Of a stretch of DNA of 64,000 nt, positions 1 through 12,398 are shown one piece after another. A program made the position numbers and the translations under genes. Positions within the stretch are counted from its first letter, which is position 1. Every line of letters begins with the position of its first letter. A model generated the notes under the pieces. It did not search any database and was not told the DNA's origin. It saw nothing but the letters and a program-made list of their open reading frames with translations. This stretch comes from Deroplatys truncata (taxonomy: Eukaryota; Arthropoda; Insecta; Mantodea; Mantidae), in assembly GCA_030765065.1 (NCBI GenBank), contig CM060989.1:38493501-38557500 (forward strand), in the 5' to 3' direction.

Positions 1-3000
1 CTCCTGGGATTGTTTGTTAAATTTCTCATTAAGTTTGTGGGTAAAGCAAATGATATCTCTAGTCTCTGTTGTATGGAATATGTAAATACTTCCATCATTT
101 CATTCCTTTCCATTTGTATTTATTTACCTTAAAGTATTGTATATGTAAGTACCTTATTTTTTACCTTTGTTGTTTCCTATTTTAATACACTGACCAAAGC
201 TCGATTCATATGAAAGATAGTTTGTAAGTTTACCCTAGCAAAAGATTTTCTCAGATTGAAATTAATGTTCCACATTTGCTGCCAGATAGTACAGTTTGTA
301 AAATATAAAAAGAAAGGAAGATTCTAAGAGAGAAGGAATTGTGGAACTTGCAAGACAGTGAAACAGAAGGATTGTATACCAGTATATTTTGCATAAGTAA
401 GTGCCTTGATTCTTTGCTCTCTGAATTATTTTGTGTAAAAATTAGGGTTAACAAAATAAAGGAAATCTCTTTTGCATATTTTTAGTAGAGAGATAATTTT
501 TGTGATATATTTATTTGTTTTTAAGTAGTGTCATTGATCGTAAGAGATTTAAATCAAAATCCTCGTCTCAAATTACTGGGTCCATGAAGTTGTTTCTAAG
601 CGCCATTTGTTCTTGTAAGTAAACAGATTGTAGAGAAGGAAGAATATATTGTGACGAACACAATTTTCATTGGTTTAGAAAGCCTAGTATTTTTGCGGTG
701 GAAATGTTGTTAGTCGAAAGCTGAAACACTCTTGTAATTAAACTTTTACTCCATCAGTGACAAACATATCAAATTCTCAATACCTTCCTGCCCAAAGTGA
801 AGTGATTATTTGTTAAATATACTATATTGAAATTACTCATTCTGGTTTGAAATTAATTACTCTAAAGAATTGTAGATTTAATGCAGGGATATCATTTACC
901 CACTTTTAGGCATGATCACCCAGAAAGGCAGCTTTTACAGTAAATTTTCAGTTCCTTGTTGAAGGCTTATCTAGTTATATACAGTTTGCAGGTTTTATAA
1001 ACCAATAAGCAGGGTACACATTAGATTCTGCTTGCCCTTGGAACAGTATTTTTGGCCGTTCCACTTATGAATATAAAGGATTTTCTGATCCTAAGGTTGG
1101 AAAGTTTTGGAAGGTACTTTGTAGGAAAAAATACGTTTTCAAGAAATCTGCTACATGATTATTAAAATGGCATTTTATTGGAATTATATCTTTTAGGTAC
1201 GTTATTGCTCATACAGCCTTGCGCTTTTTGCAAACTCACTTGAGAGAAAATACAGAGATTTGTAAATTATTGGGCCCAAGTACATTTTTATTTGGTAAAT
1301 TGATTGTAAGTTTTGAGTTTGAAAATAATTTACAAATTCTAAAACAAATCAAAACCTTATAAAACCTATTGGCTATTTGTCGCTGTGAATATTTATATTC
1401 CTCCAATAACAACATTGCATTATTAATTTCTCTTGGTGAAAAATCAGTTTTCCAAACTATGGCCTCAAAAATCTACATAGGGAAAAAAAGGTACACATCA
1501 TAGAATAACAATGTATATTTAATTTCCAGATATAGTCTTAGTTTTCTTAGATAATACTGAGATGAAGAATGGCTGAAAACAATCATCTAGAATCCATATC
1601 TGGTGAACTTGTTTCATTGTAGAAAAAATATTTCCTTCTGTCCAATAGTACAGGATAAAACATTGACTCTGTGGTTTTGTTCTACCTTTCTCATCTAATT
1701 CCGATTGTTGGAAAATTATATAAGCATTTTATCACACTAAAGTTTCAATATCTTGGAGATATAACTTCGAACATTAGATAACCAAAAGCTTTCTTTGAGT
1801 CTAATAATTTTCACACCTCTGTATGCACTATACAGTTCAGTCATGTCTAAAGAATACAACCAAAATGTTCTTTCTGTTTCAAATTAATTCCTCATAAAAT
1901 AAATTAAAAGCCAAATTAAGCAGCATATTTGAAAAGTGAAACAAATTTAAGTCCTGCAGACATCTGGGATAAAAACCGTTGAAATCTGCACTATCCTGTT
2001 AAAATTAAGGTCTGGAATTCCTATGAAGTATTCCTATAGTGGGTAATTTGATATCCCTGACTTAATGCAAATTTTGTATGTAATGTTTCTGTTTACTCTA
2101 ATAACTTCTTACTTATAGCACTGTGTTTCAGTAAGAACTGTTGTGTTAGATCTGTGGTCTTTTACTAGGGTTTTATATGTATGTATTCAGAAGAGAGGGT
2201 TCCTCCTTTTCAACTCTTTCCTTACATTCCTTATTTGTTAATCTAGTGAAATGAGCTAGGTTCTACAGCTTTATTTTGTCCCAGTTCCTTCTGCCATTTT
2301 CTCATGTAGATTGGCCCTTGGTAGTTGCATATAGCAAACCTGTCTTTGAATTTCAAACTGTACTATTCACAAAGGATTGTTTTTATTTTATACCTAGAGT
2401 TAAATGTGATTTTTAAACTAAGTAAAATATGGATAAGTTGAATCAAAAGTAGGATTGCCATGATTCTCCCAAAAAAAAAAAACTGGGAGTTTTTCAGTTT
2501 TCAGTAGTTAAAAAATTGTCCCTGCCAGTGGAGTGAAAATTCTGGATCATTTCACAATTTATATAATGTATGCATTGTTATATTTATTAAATTCAGCAAC
2601 CAGCCTGCTGTTCTGCCATGGGGTCAAGACTGAATTAAAATATCTTCCAGAAGGTATTTCTCCTTCCTCTTGGGGGTTTTTTTTCAGTTATTTCATTGCC
2701 CATTCATTCATGTGTTGAAGTAAAGGTAAATTTGAAAAACTTTGTGTTGTGTAGTCTTTAATATAATAAGTTCATTTCTACTATCCTTACTGGACATTTT
2801 GATTTATCACTACATTTGCAAATGAGAATTTATGATACAAATCTCTTGTCCATTAATTTTGAAATTTAGTGTTAGTATTTCCCAATGTAGAATGTGGGCA
2901 GCTTTGAATGGAAAAGACTTATTTCCATTCCATTATATCCTGTATTATTTTGAGGCTTTTAATGCGAGAGAAGAGTGAAAGTATAAAGGTTGTGATAACA

Positions 3001-3481
3001 CTGGTTGATTTATATGAAAATATCAAAATTAACTGAATTTTTGTAGTGCAAAGTGTTTGCTAGTCAAATTGTAAGAACATGGTAGCAGTTGTGACCCACC
3101 CATCTGTTATTTGATGTTTCACTTACAATCTTTGAATATTTGTGGCTATGGAAGCACATAGATTTTGCATTTCTGAACGTTTCAGGTTCTGAGTATGCAA
3201 ATTCATTTGAATTAGTAAACTAGTATTAGATTCACTTACACTGTATTGTAGTGAGGATGCACGATTCAAAAAAATTCAGCAAAACTCGTAAATTCTGTGA
3301 GTTTGCAGTTTGCACAGTGCAAATAGTTAGTGCTAAGTATAATTTCCCATTATGTCAGTTTAAAAGTTTAAGACAAGTGCAGAAAGCCAAGGAAAACAGT
3401 ATTGAAAGAGGAAGTTATTTCTAAAAATTTCTCTTATTCCAAAATACTTATCTGAATGTGTATCACTGATAGGTGAATAAA
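1..3481. other. AT-rich non-coding sequence, no gene recognised
   Basis: I found no exon, RNA gene or recognisable transposon here. Open frames are short (at most 67 codons), have no recognisable domain, and fit chance in AT-rich DNA. The stretch lies upstream of the first WBP4 exon I can identify, so it may be intron 1, a 5' flank, or the 3' flank of an upstream gene. Confidence 0.5.
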
Positions 3482-3979
3482 TACAGGGTTATTCAAAAAC
3501 AGGAACAGATTATAAACATTAATTTCTAATGAACAACCATAGATAGCAACACATACTATACATCATTAGATAGAGGAAAATTTAAAGTTTTAAGCCCCCA
3601 CTTATTAGTTCCATTCAGTGCCTACAGTGGTGCTGTGGTTTGTTTGAGAAAATAGTAACGCTCCAGGAAGAATTGTTTTGTGTGCTGCAATATGCAAAGA
3701 GTGAATCCATTGCTTCAGTGCAGCGTGCATTTTGTTGATAAGTTCAACAAACGGCTGCCTTGTTATAAACAGATTTACAATTGGTGCAAGAAATTCATAG
3801 AAGATGGTTGCATATGCAAAGGAAAAAGCACTGGTCATCCTCACACAACAGATGGTGCTCATGTTGAATGCATAAAATAAAATTTTGACGTTTCCTCTAT
3901 CCAATGATGTATCAAATGTGTGTACCTATTGTTGTTCATTAGAAATATTTAACTCTGCTCCTTTTTCAATAACCCTGTA
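3482..3979 (+). mobile_element. Short mariner-type element with transposase N-terminal remnant
   Basis: The ends are near-perfect inverted repeats, TACAGGGTTATTC on the left and its complement ending at 3979, starting and ending on the TA that Tc1/mariner elements duplicate. The interior encodes on + (3680-3880) a 66-residue frame. Its end resembles the helix-turn-helix tail of mariner transposases: YKQIYNWCKKFIEDGCICKGKS followed by a GHPHTTD stretch in the place of the usual GRPRTSDE. At about 498 bp it is far below the usual 1.2-1.3 kb, and no catalytic DDE/D residues remain. It is an internally deleted, non-autonomous copy. Confidence 0.75.
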
Positions 3980-6900
3980 TTAAAGGTAATGAATTAAGTT
4001 TCATAGCATAAAGAAACTGCACTCAAGTTTAATATGTATAATTTGAGTACTTGAATTTCAAACATTTTACTGGAATGGACATAAGAAGCTTTGAAAATAG
4101 ACTACCCAAGTGAAGTCGTGAATAAATTTATCTACAGAAAGTCAAAACATGAATGGGATTGGATAATTTCATAAATAAAACATAATAAATTGTTTAAATT
4201 GTAGCTATTAATAAATAGGGTAATAAAATTCAAATCAAAGAATAGCTATGACCAGCCATTGAAAACGATACCTTCTGGAAATGCTCATAAAAAGAAAGTT
4301 AGGGAAATGATAATATCAAAATGATTAATTGTAATACATTTGTTTGGTTAATTCTTGTAAATAAGTTAATGGTAATAGAAAGTAGCAACTGGTTGAAATT
4401 TCCTTCCATTTTATTGTTGAAAAATAATCTGATGTATTGAGAACAGAATAGTTTCATAAATGAGCCTGGATTAAAAAAAAAGATATCTTGTGCAAGTGCA
4501 CATTCTGAAAAACACTCTTTATACCATAATTATTGAAATGTATCGTAAAACAGTCATAAATGCAGTTTGTTTTCTAAGTTTTATGTAAAGAATTGTGCAA
4601 AATATTGTAGCAGTCAGTATTACAGAGTTTATTGTTTGTAGGTGCCATTCAGTGCTACGAACTTTTACACTTTGGCCAGGGAATTTCTCTCTTATTCGTA
4701 ACTTGCCTGATTAGTATCTCAGTGCTTGTGTTCCAGGTTTTTTTGTAGGAGAATATGGCAATCCTAATAGAAAGGTAATTCCAAAATTCAAAACAAAAAC
4801 TGCACAATAAAATATCTCAGGTTGTTTTACATTTGGTTTTTGGAGCAGGAAAAGCTAGTAAAAGTATCCATTTTATGAATATTACTGTACGTTTTCTTTT
4901 TCCTATTTTTGCAAATGTCATCCATCCATTTATTGTGCAGGGATAGTAAGTGTTCCTATCATGTGCCATATATAAATGACACATTTGTGTAACAAGTCAG
5001 TATTAGTATTCCTTTTTTCCACTTTTAAGTGTCAATTGTTATATATGGGGAAGTGGAAAAATCTTCATTGTGCATAGAAAACATGGCTTCTAATTCGGAT
5101 GTAAGCCCTAGCAGCATATTTGTTGCTTTGTAAATACTAAAATACTCCATAAAATACCAGTTCTTTGAGAATTCACGTATTTAGCAACTAGAATCACATT
5201 GTGTTTAGATACAAAGATCTCTCTACTTCCCCTTTGTGTTCATGATCTTTAATCTTGTTTCACTGTTCTAAAAATATCAGAGGGCTGTGCATAAAGCATG
5301 AAACCGCACAATAAACAATATACTTTTGTTTTAAAAAGTGCATCACTATATCATTTGTAATGTCCTAGCTTTGTTGCCAGGACATTATAAGTTCTACTTT
5401 GCTTATAATGGGATAAAGGACAGTAGCATGGAAGAATGCTGTGAGGACTAGCGGAAAAGAACACTCAATAAACTGAAAAGGCACCATTCTGTTCTATTAC
5501 TGAATAAAGTAAAAGTTCTAGGTGCAATTCAAAATAAATATGCACTTGCACAGTACATGCAAATAAGAGTTAATAGTAAAGTTTAATAATTGCTGTTTGT
5601 CAGCTACATTCAGGACATATTTATTGCTGTTCCCTTATGTTTTTGTGTATGTAAAACTTTAAAAGTATGAGAAGTTCTATTTTGGTTACAGGAGTGGCTT
5701 TTGCTTTGGTCATGCAAGCTTCATATGACCAGCAATCGTAACAAAGTCTTAATAAAGATGTGGAAAAAAAAGTTTTTCAGTTACACAAATTGGGCTGCTT
5801 AAAAAGGTCTTGCTAATAACATTTTAATGCCAAGTGTGTTTTTCTGAATTTTACCAGGCAGAGAAAACTTATTTCTAAGAAAATTTTAATTCACACAAAT
5901 TTTAGCAAATTGACAGTTTAACTAACATAGATGACAAATACCAGCAGACCCTGGTTATGTAACATCAGTTCACATACATTCGCATAGGCCTAAGGTTAAG
6001 GCTATAGAAATCAGGACCTACTGGTTTGGTTTCATTGCTATGGCCCTACAGTCTGCACCTTCCTGCTACTTGTTTTAACACACAATTATAAGTATTGAAT
6101 ATTGCTCATTGAAACTTCAGCACCATCAAACACAGTATTTTATATATTTGCCAGTACAGACATACTCTAGCGTTCCCTTAATTGCCCCCCTCTCCTGCAT
6201 TATATATGCACAGTCCTCCCAATGTTAACTATAAGTATTTCTAGTGGAGATCATTTGCTCAATGCATAGACAGTTGAATGCGGTACAGTATATAAAAGAT
6301 GAAATGGTTGTTTGTATTACCTGAGGTGTGTAACACATGGTGACTGCATTAGAAGTTATTTTTGACAATTCAGGGCTGGAATTTTCAAAAGTGTTAAGTG
6401 ACAAAACATTACTTTTTAGTTATAAATAATATATGTTTTAATTATTTTCATTGGTTTTTATACAAGGAACTATGTCAAATTATAGTGTTCTTGCTGGACT
6501 ACTTACTGTAATGTAAATAACATTGAGTTAAAAGCATACAAATTAATATTTAAATCTGAAATTAGGAAAAGTGGTAATCTCACATTTGGATTCCTCTGAA
6601 AGGTGTTGCGTCATTGAACTTGCGAAAACGTATTTTTCAAATAATATAACTAAAATGCCTTTAATGAAATATGAGTTGAAAATGTCTTTATCAACTTTAT
6701 ATTATTTGGCACTAATAAACCTTGAACCATGCTGAAATCAGAACCGTCATTATTAAGTGTTAATTTCCATCTCATCAGTGATATCAATGTGGCAGTTAAC
6801 CCTTTTCAAGATACCATGACTACCGGAGTTAATACTAGTGCCGTCGCCATCAGTTTCAACTTGAAGATGACAGACAAGATAATTTTGCGAATAAAATGGT

Positions 6901-7506
6901 CTAAAGCACCTTTCTGAATAAATATCTCAATTTTGTAAATGTTGGCGCTTCACACCTTTGGGAGTTCCAGTCCTCAATTAAGTCTATTTAACAACACTAG
7001 CAATTGCCAGGACCATGTCAGCAATGCCAATGAACTTGACTTTTTTTGCACAAGCATTTTTTACATGTCATTAAATACTGACCTAAGCCTGTTACTTTAA
7101 CTCTTCCCATGTGGAATTAGTTTGGGCCAGATTTAACAAAGTTTAAAACTTGCTGTAAAAGTTAAAATATTAGGTTATTTACACTTATTTATGCACATTA
7201 TAACGAATATTGTGTAAATGTAAGTGATCATACCTTACTTTATGCTGGTTTTGAAAAACAAAAATCACCTATATACTAGGTGCAAAAACAATATACATGT
7301 AAACATTGGTATTACACATTCACTGCATCACTCTGTTGGCTTTTTTGATAAAGCTGAAACACTTATCAGGATGGAAATGGTCTTGTCAAAATACTATTAT
7401 TGGTTACAGCATATAACTGTATATTCAGGCACTCATAACTTGTCACTTGAGCTGTTGTATCATCCAGCTTGCTGCAGACTGCCTTCTATGTTGAAATATG
7501 AGCTGA
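3980..7506. other. AT-rich non-coding sequence, nothing recognised
   Basis: No exon, repeat unit or transposon could be supported. A good splice donor preceded by AT (AT|GTAAGT near 7218) has the phase needed for the missing first WBP4 exon. Such donors also occur by chance (another near 144), so no exon is called. Confidence 0.4.
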
Positions 7507-7915
7507 AGCTTTCCTGGCATTGCAAATACTCTAGGTTTTCTTGGGCTTCCAGCCAAGTGTAAAGTTGGTTGGAAATCAATATTTCAGAACATACATTGTT
7601 CGCATCTTCAGGATTGCTAAAAGCTGCAAATTAGGAGTCCTTCATATTTATACTATGTCTGCGGAGCTTAGTCCGGACCTCTTAGAAAACAGTTCAGGTA
7701 TGCTGAGATGGTTAAAGGCACAGGCGTTATGGACAACCGACGGCTACTTTACATAAATCCAACATTAGTATAAGTATGAAGGACTCCTAATTTGCATCAT
7801 TCAGCTACCCTGAGGATGGGAACAATGTATGCTCCCGAAACATCAGTTTCTAACCAGCTCTACATCTGACTGGAAGTCCGAGAAAATCTAGAGGCTACTG
7901 TATTGACTGCATTGG
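7507..7915. repeat. Inverted-repeat (foldback) element with hammerhead-like core
   Basis: Two arms of about 150 bp, roughly 7507-7655 and 7762-7915, are diverged reverse complements of each other; for example, GCAAATTAGGAGTCCTTCAT near 7626 recurs inverted near 7785. The right arm holds CTGAGGA at 7810, a short stem (GGGAAC...GCTCCC), then GAAAC at 7837. That is one base off the hammerhead ribozyme core CUGAUGA...GAAA. Such ribozymes are known in terminal repeats of Penelope-like retroelements. A Penelope-derived origin is inference, supported by the similar inverted pair at 21.3-21.7 kb. Confidence 0.5.
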
Positions 7916-8064
7916 CCTCATCAACGGCCTTTCCTTTGGAACTTATTGCCTGTCGGCAATGATGTTAACTCGTGTGACTCTCGTTGTTGGGTTTCTTGTA
8001 CTTTTGCTTTTCTTAATCATTAGATCATACACACACATTCATACTTCCAGAATAAGGAATAATT

Positions 8065-8155
8065 TGGGCTAGAGAAAAATTCCTACCCCCAGCCGGGAAT
8101 CAAGCCCTAGCACAATAGACAGGTGCTATACCGACTGAGCTACGGGGCCAGCCAG
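8065..8155 (-). repeat. tRNA-derived SINE head
   Basis: Read on the minus strand it contains a pol III A-box-like TAGCTCAGTCGGTATAGCA and a B-box-like GCTTGATTCCC at tRNA-like spacing (B box at about 8095-8105). It then runs into non-tRNA sequence, as SINEs do. No intact cloverleaf was found. Confidence 0.55.
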
Positions 8156-8499
8156 ACTTCTTCTGACTCAAATAACTTGAAGATAGAAAAATTGCCCTGA
8201 ATTCATTTAACAGTGATATTATTCAACTATCTTTTAGTGTTTGTTTTGATGCCAACTTTGCATATCGCACAAAGTCTCCTAAAAAAGCAAAACTTGTATA
8301 GGCACATTTATCCCCTCATAAACTTGTGGCTGGGAACCTCCTTAAACATGTTTTAGCTGCCTATGAATGGCATCCTTGCTACATTTGACAATGATAGTGC
8401 AAAGCATTAAACAGATCCAACCACAAACATTCAGTTGGTAACTAAGTTTATCTCTCCTCTGGACATTTGCAGATGCCTGCATTCTGACCGTGTAGGGTT

Positions 8500-8605
8500 A
8501 AACATATTTAAAAACCATCATGCTTGGGATTGAATCTGCATCTATGGGCATAGAAAGCCAATGCTCGGTCATGTGCACTACCTAGAGCAATGAGCAAAAT
8601 CAATT
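8500..8605 (-). repeat. tRNA-derived SINE head, diverged
   Basis: The minus strand has TTGCTCTAGGTAGTGCAC (A-box-like) followed about 40 bases later by AGATTCAATCCC (B-box-like). It is more diverged than the copy at 8.1 kb and has no convincing acceptor stem. Confidence 0.45.
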
Positions 8606-8642
8606 TTCTTTAAAGCACTACATGAATTTCATATTACGCAAG

Positions 8643-9234
8643 AACCTTGCATATCCGGACTAATGGGACCAGAGATAATCCAGATTAACAGAAATGTGAA
8701 TAATCTGGAAACAAACTATTAAACTAATATAAGCTGCTAATCTACACAAACATTTATTTTGGTGGTAATAAGAATAAAAAAAGCCCTTTTTGGCACTTAA
8801 CAATACCATCAATCAATCTCCTTATGAGGTACATAGGGCATTCACAGTGTATTTCCATCGGACCCTGTTTCTTGCCAACTTCTTTACTTCATTCCATGCT
8901 TTCCCTTCTTTAGCAATTTCTTCGATAACTGCTCTCTTCCATGTGTTTCTTGGTCTTTCTCTACTTCCCTGGGGACTCCAATCCAAAGCCATTCTTTCAG
9001 CTGCTTTATCTTCTTTTATTAATGTGTGTCCTATCCCCTTCCACTTTTGTTTTTATTTCTATTGTAATTTCTTTTTGTAAACTCAATAACTATTCAATTT
9101 TATTTTCTGAAATAGCATGTAAGTTTCCTTTGTTACAATTTGTGTTGCATTTGAGAAACAAAAAAGCAAAATAAGTAAAAAATCAGTCCAGATATACCAG
9201 AAATTCGGATTAATGAGGGCTGGATAAACAAGGT
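8643..9234. mobile_element. pogo/Tigger-like element carrying a LINE 3' fragment
   Basis: The ends carry imperfect inverted repeats of the type ACCTTGYATATCCRG. Inside each end is the 'rows of ATCC/GGAT' style typical of Tigger/pogo termini: CCGGACTAATGGGACC near 8656 and ATTCGGATTAATGAG near 9204. Between them, the minus strand of about 8800-9010 encodes WSPQGSRERPRNTWKRAVIEE followed by KAWNEVKKLARNRVRWK. This matches the conserved tail of endonuclease/reverse transcriptases in which GRP-TWRR...W...ARDR..W precedes the stop. I read this as a dead LINE 3' end inserted in, or captured by, a non-autonomous DNA transposon. Confidence 0.5.
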
Positions 9235-9683
9235 TTTTTTTGTGTAAATATTTCCGCTGTAGCTAACAAGAAAAAGCAGTCGTACCCATCAAATACATTT
9301 GATAGTAAAGAGAGAAAAATGCTTGTTGTTTTGACTTGCTCCTTATCCTTTGCACTACTATTAGTAGACTTCAGATCTTTAGGTCCTAAAAAATGTGATT
9401 TTAGGTGTCTAAAAATGTCCTAAAAAGTAGGGAAATACGTCTTTAATAGACACAATAAATAAACAAATTTTATGCATCACGGCATGCAAAACACAGTGAA
9501 TAATGTTTTATTTCAAAACATACTTAAATACAGTGGGATAGATAATATAGTAATTGAATAATCATTCTATAAAAAAATCTGTGTCAATCAGTTAATTAAA
9601 ATATAAAGGATAAAATTATGTCTTACATGAATTTTAAAAATTAATGCAACATTGTTATTTTTTAAATGACAGATTCTTCAATT

Positions 9684-10320
9684 TCACTTTTGGCCATAAT
9701 TTTTTCCACAATAAATAACAAGAAGCATTTCCAGATGATGTGGGGCAAGTTTATGTCTTTTGTGGGTCAGAATTAGCTTAAATGCTGAAAAAGATCTCTC
9801 AATGTCTGTGGTTGTGACTGGAACATATTTGAAAAGAGAAATCATATGCGGATTGAATCCTGTAGGGAGATTTGCCTCATGTCTGCTTAAAATATCTGAT
9901 ACTCCTTTCAGAACCGTATTAAACAGTGTTAAAATAATTAAAATTTTAAATGAATAACCAATATAATTTACATACAAATTGGTATAACTTAAAAAAATTG
10001 TCTTTTACAATATTAGTACTGTCTTGATCTATTGTACTGTTAGACCCCAGCATTGGACTTAATAAAATGCATCAAACAAATTTGAAATTATTTTCAGATA
10101 GAAAAAAAAAGTCATACGGTACAATTAATTGTGGTAGTTAACATAAATGCTCTTATGTGAATAATAAAAATGACAGAAAATATGATAAAAAGCTTACCTC
10201 TTTATTGCAGAGCTGACAGAAGATTATTTTCCCATCTGTTGTATAAGACTAGAAATCTGAAATCCATGTTCTTAAATGCACTTTTGGTAGATTTGTTCTT
10301 GGGCATTTTGTAGCACTAGC
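9684..10320 (-). pseudogene. hAT transposase remnant
   Basis: At 9684-9977 the minus strand encodes a 97-residue frame whose second half, VPVTTTDIERSFSAFKLIL followed by a basic stretch and HHLEMLLVIYC, is the hAT C-terminal dimerisation domain (normally ADVERSFS...LI...R..L...NLE). Upstream on the same strand, 10200-10305 encodes the start MPKNKSTKSAFKN and, after a frameshift, TDGKIIFCQLCNKE, which resembles the BED/CGGBP1-like zinc finger that begins many hAT proteins. A GTAAGC donor-like site follows. The catalytic middle is not recognisable, so this is a decayed copy. Confidence 0.6.
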
Positions 10321-10559
10321 AGAAAAATTATCACAGCAACCAAAGACTTCAGTTATATTAAGAACACGAACCGACACTTTGCCTTATTTTCAAATAACTG
10401 TTTCTGAGAAGCAGATGTGGGCCAATTGTTGTTATTGTATTCCATTGCCGAAGTTCCGATTTCGCATGCGGCACCTAAGATTTCACTAATTGTTGCTTTA
10501 TTTATTGTTGTGCTAAGCCTTTTAAAAATGACACCATGCCACATTTTATCAAACAGAAA

Positions 10560-11788
10560 TCAAATAAGTATCCAGTCAATGAAAGGTTTGTTGTTGATTA
10601 AATAATTATTTTTTGAATACAACAGTGTAGTGAATAAATTCATTGGAATTTTAAAAAAAGGCAGAAATAGGCATTTATGTTGAAATGAGTGCCTATAGGC
10701 ACTATAAAAGTTGGTTAATACTGTTTTAGGTCAATTATATGTGTAATTATGTATGCTAGACTCAATAGGTGAAAACCTAAATATGCAAAGTCAAACTATT
10801 AGTAAATTTTTACAATGAAAGCAACTATCTGTGCTTTGAGTGAATGAACTGTACTTAAGCACTATACTCTTTCATGATATCTATTTAGAGGCTATGTTTC
10901 ATTTGGATTTGATATGTTCTAGTCTATTCAACACATGTTCTTCTTCAACTCAACATATATTCAGGGTTTGAAGAAGTAAGAGTATTTCATTATAATGCAT
11001 GATAGTAGGTTCAAATGGAAGGCAAGAAATCATACTTAGTAGAATATCTTTTTTTAATTCATTAAAAACACCATTGTGCCAATGGGATGCCCAGTAATTG
11101 AAAGAATACATATAATTTTTAAAATGTGAATTGTATTTGTAAGCACACTCTGTGAACATGGGTGCCAAGGATCACTGAAAGTCTGTGAGTTTATACAAAT
11201 GAAGCTTAAAACATAATTAGTTATATAAAGACATCAAACTATTTTGAAAACCTCTAGGGAATATATTTTTAGGAAATTTGAACCACAATGAACAGTTATT
11301 CTATAGAAGCTCAACACTTCAGCCAGAAAAGTAAAATTGTTTAAAGAGTAAGACATTTTGGCCAGTATGGGAACCATTTGTAGGCTGTTAGCCCGTTAGT
11401 CATGTCTTTTCAGAATTGTAAATTAATTATCTATTATGCTTGTTATTGCTATGAGATTTCATAAGAATAATGTACATCTCAAATGTAAACTTGTGTTTCA
11501 AGACAAAAAGTAAAGAAATATATTTCAAGCTGTCTTTTATTTGAATGAATATTGTGTATTTTCCTAGTTTCATGTTTAATGTATTACATAAAACCTTTTT
11601 TGTTATGGAATGAATGTTAATTATTAAACCATAATGAAAGAAATATGTGTTCTATATTCTTTCCATTATTTAATTAGTTTATAAGTATTAAAAGAAAAAA
11701 AAAGCAGAACTGAAAAAGGCAAAAAACATTTGAGACCATTAAAGCAACGTAAAATTGTAATGTAGTTTTTGAATGTCTTTCTTTGCAG
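10560..11788. other. AT-rich non-coding sequence before the first identified WBP4 exon
   Basis: No coding or repeat signal is recognisable. The last 20 bases before 11789 form a pyrimidine tract and a CAG acceptor. Confidence 0.5.
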
Positions 11789-11861
11789 GGCAGACTACTG
11801 GAAATCTCAAGCAAAGAAGTTTTGCGACTTCTGTAAATGCTGGATTGCAGACAATAAACCT
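11789..11861 (+). CDS. WBP4: WBP4/FBP21 orthologue, exon with the zinc-finger start (first identified coding exon)
   Basis: WBP4 (formin-binding protein 21) is a spliceosome-associated nuclear protein with a U1-type zinc finger and WW domains that bind proline-rich splicing factors. This 73-base exon follows TTTGCAG and ends before GTAAGT. Its first base is G, completing an ATG whose AT comes from an unseen upstream exon. It then reads ADYWKSQAKKFCDFCKCWI followed by ADNKP, closely matching the vertebrate WBP4 N-terminus. The CxxC half of the zinc finger lies here (FCDFC); the two histidines are in the next exon. The five exons found total 988 coding bases; with the missing AT this gives 990, an exact 330 codons including the stop, supporting the model. 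I infer a protein of 329 residues against about 376 in human. Confidence 0.93.
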
Positions 11862-12398
11862 GTAAGTAATTTATCCATTAATTAGGAAAAAGCTCTTAAC
11901 TATATCTGCATTGGTTGCAGATTTAAATGTAAGACATTGTTTTGAAATAAATATTGTGGACTGCAGGATCATTCCTATATTGCAACAAAACTCTTTTGGG
12001 AGGGTAATCCAGGAAGTAATGAATTTCTGATTCTCGCAGCGCAGATCACTATCAGGCTTCTATCCAAGGTCATGAAAGAAATGTGGGAAAATGGTGTGAA
12101 ATCTTAAACAACAGACGAATAAATGACAAAATTCAACCAGAACATCCGTCACTCATTAGATGATTTGAACAAACAAGTCAACAACAAACTCTGCCAGACA
12201 GATGAGTTACAGGTTTCTTTCCCAAACATTTCTTATTCTTTGCTTGGTGAAATTGTGTCTGAACATCTCAGCACTAGCAGCTGCTGACTACAACACAGGA
12301 ATTGTAAAGCTCATGGATACTTATGACAAATGTTTATATAGCAGATGTGATTATGTGGAGAAGTAAAGTAAGCTTCAATTTTGAAACTATATATTTTT

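Noticed and set aside
5084..5104. ATGGCTTCTAATTCGGAT followed by GTAAGC as WBP4 exon 1
   Set aside because: Splicing to 11789 would shift the frame and lose ADYWKSQ; the missing exon must end in AT.
7224..7562. 112-codon + frame
   Set aside because: No recognisable domain, and it overlaps the left arm of the inverted repeat at 7.5 kb; most likely chance.
8790..9080. 96-codon + frame at 8790-9080
   Set aside because: The meaningful reading is on the minus strand (LINE C-terminus); the + frame is its shadow.
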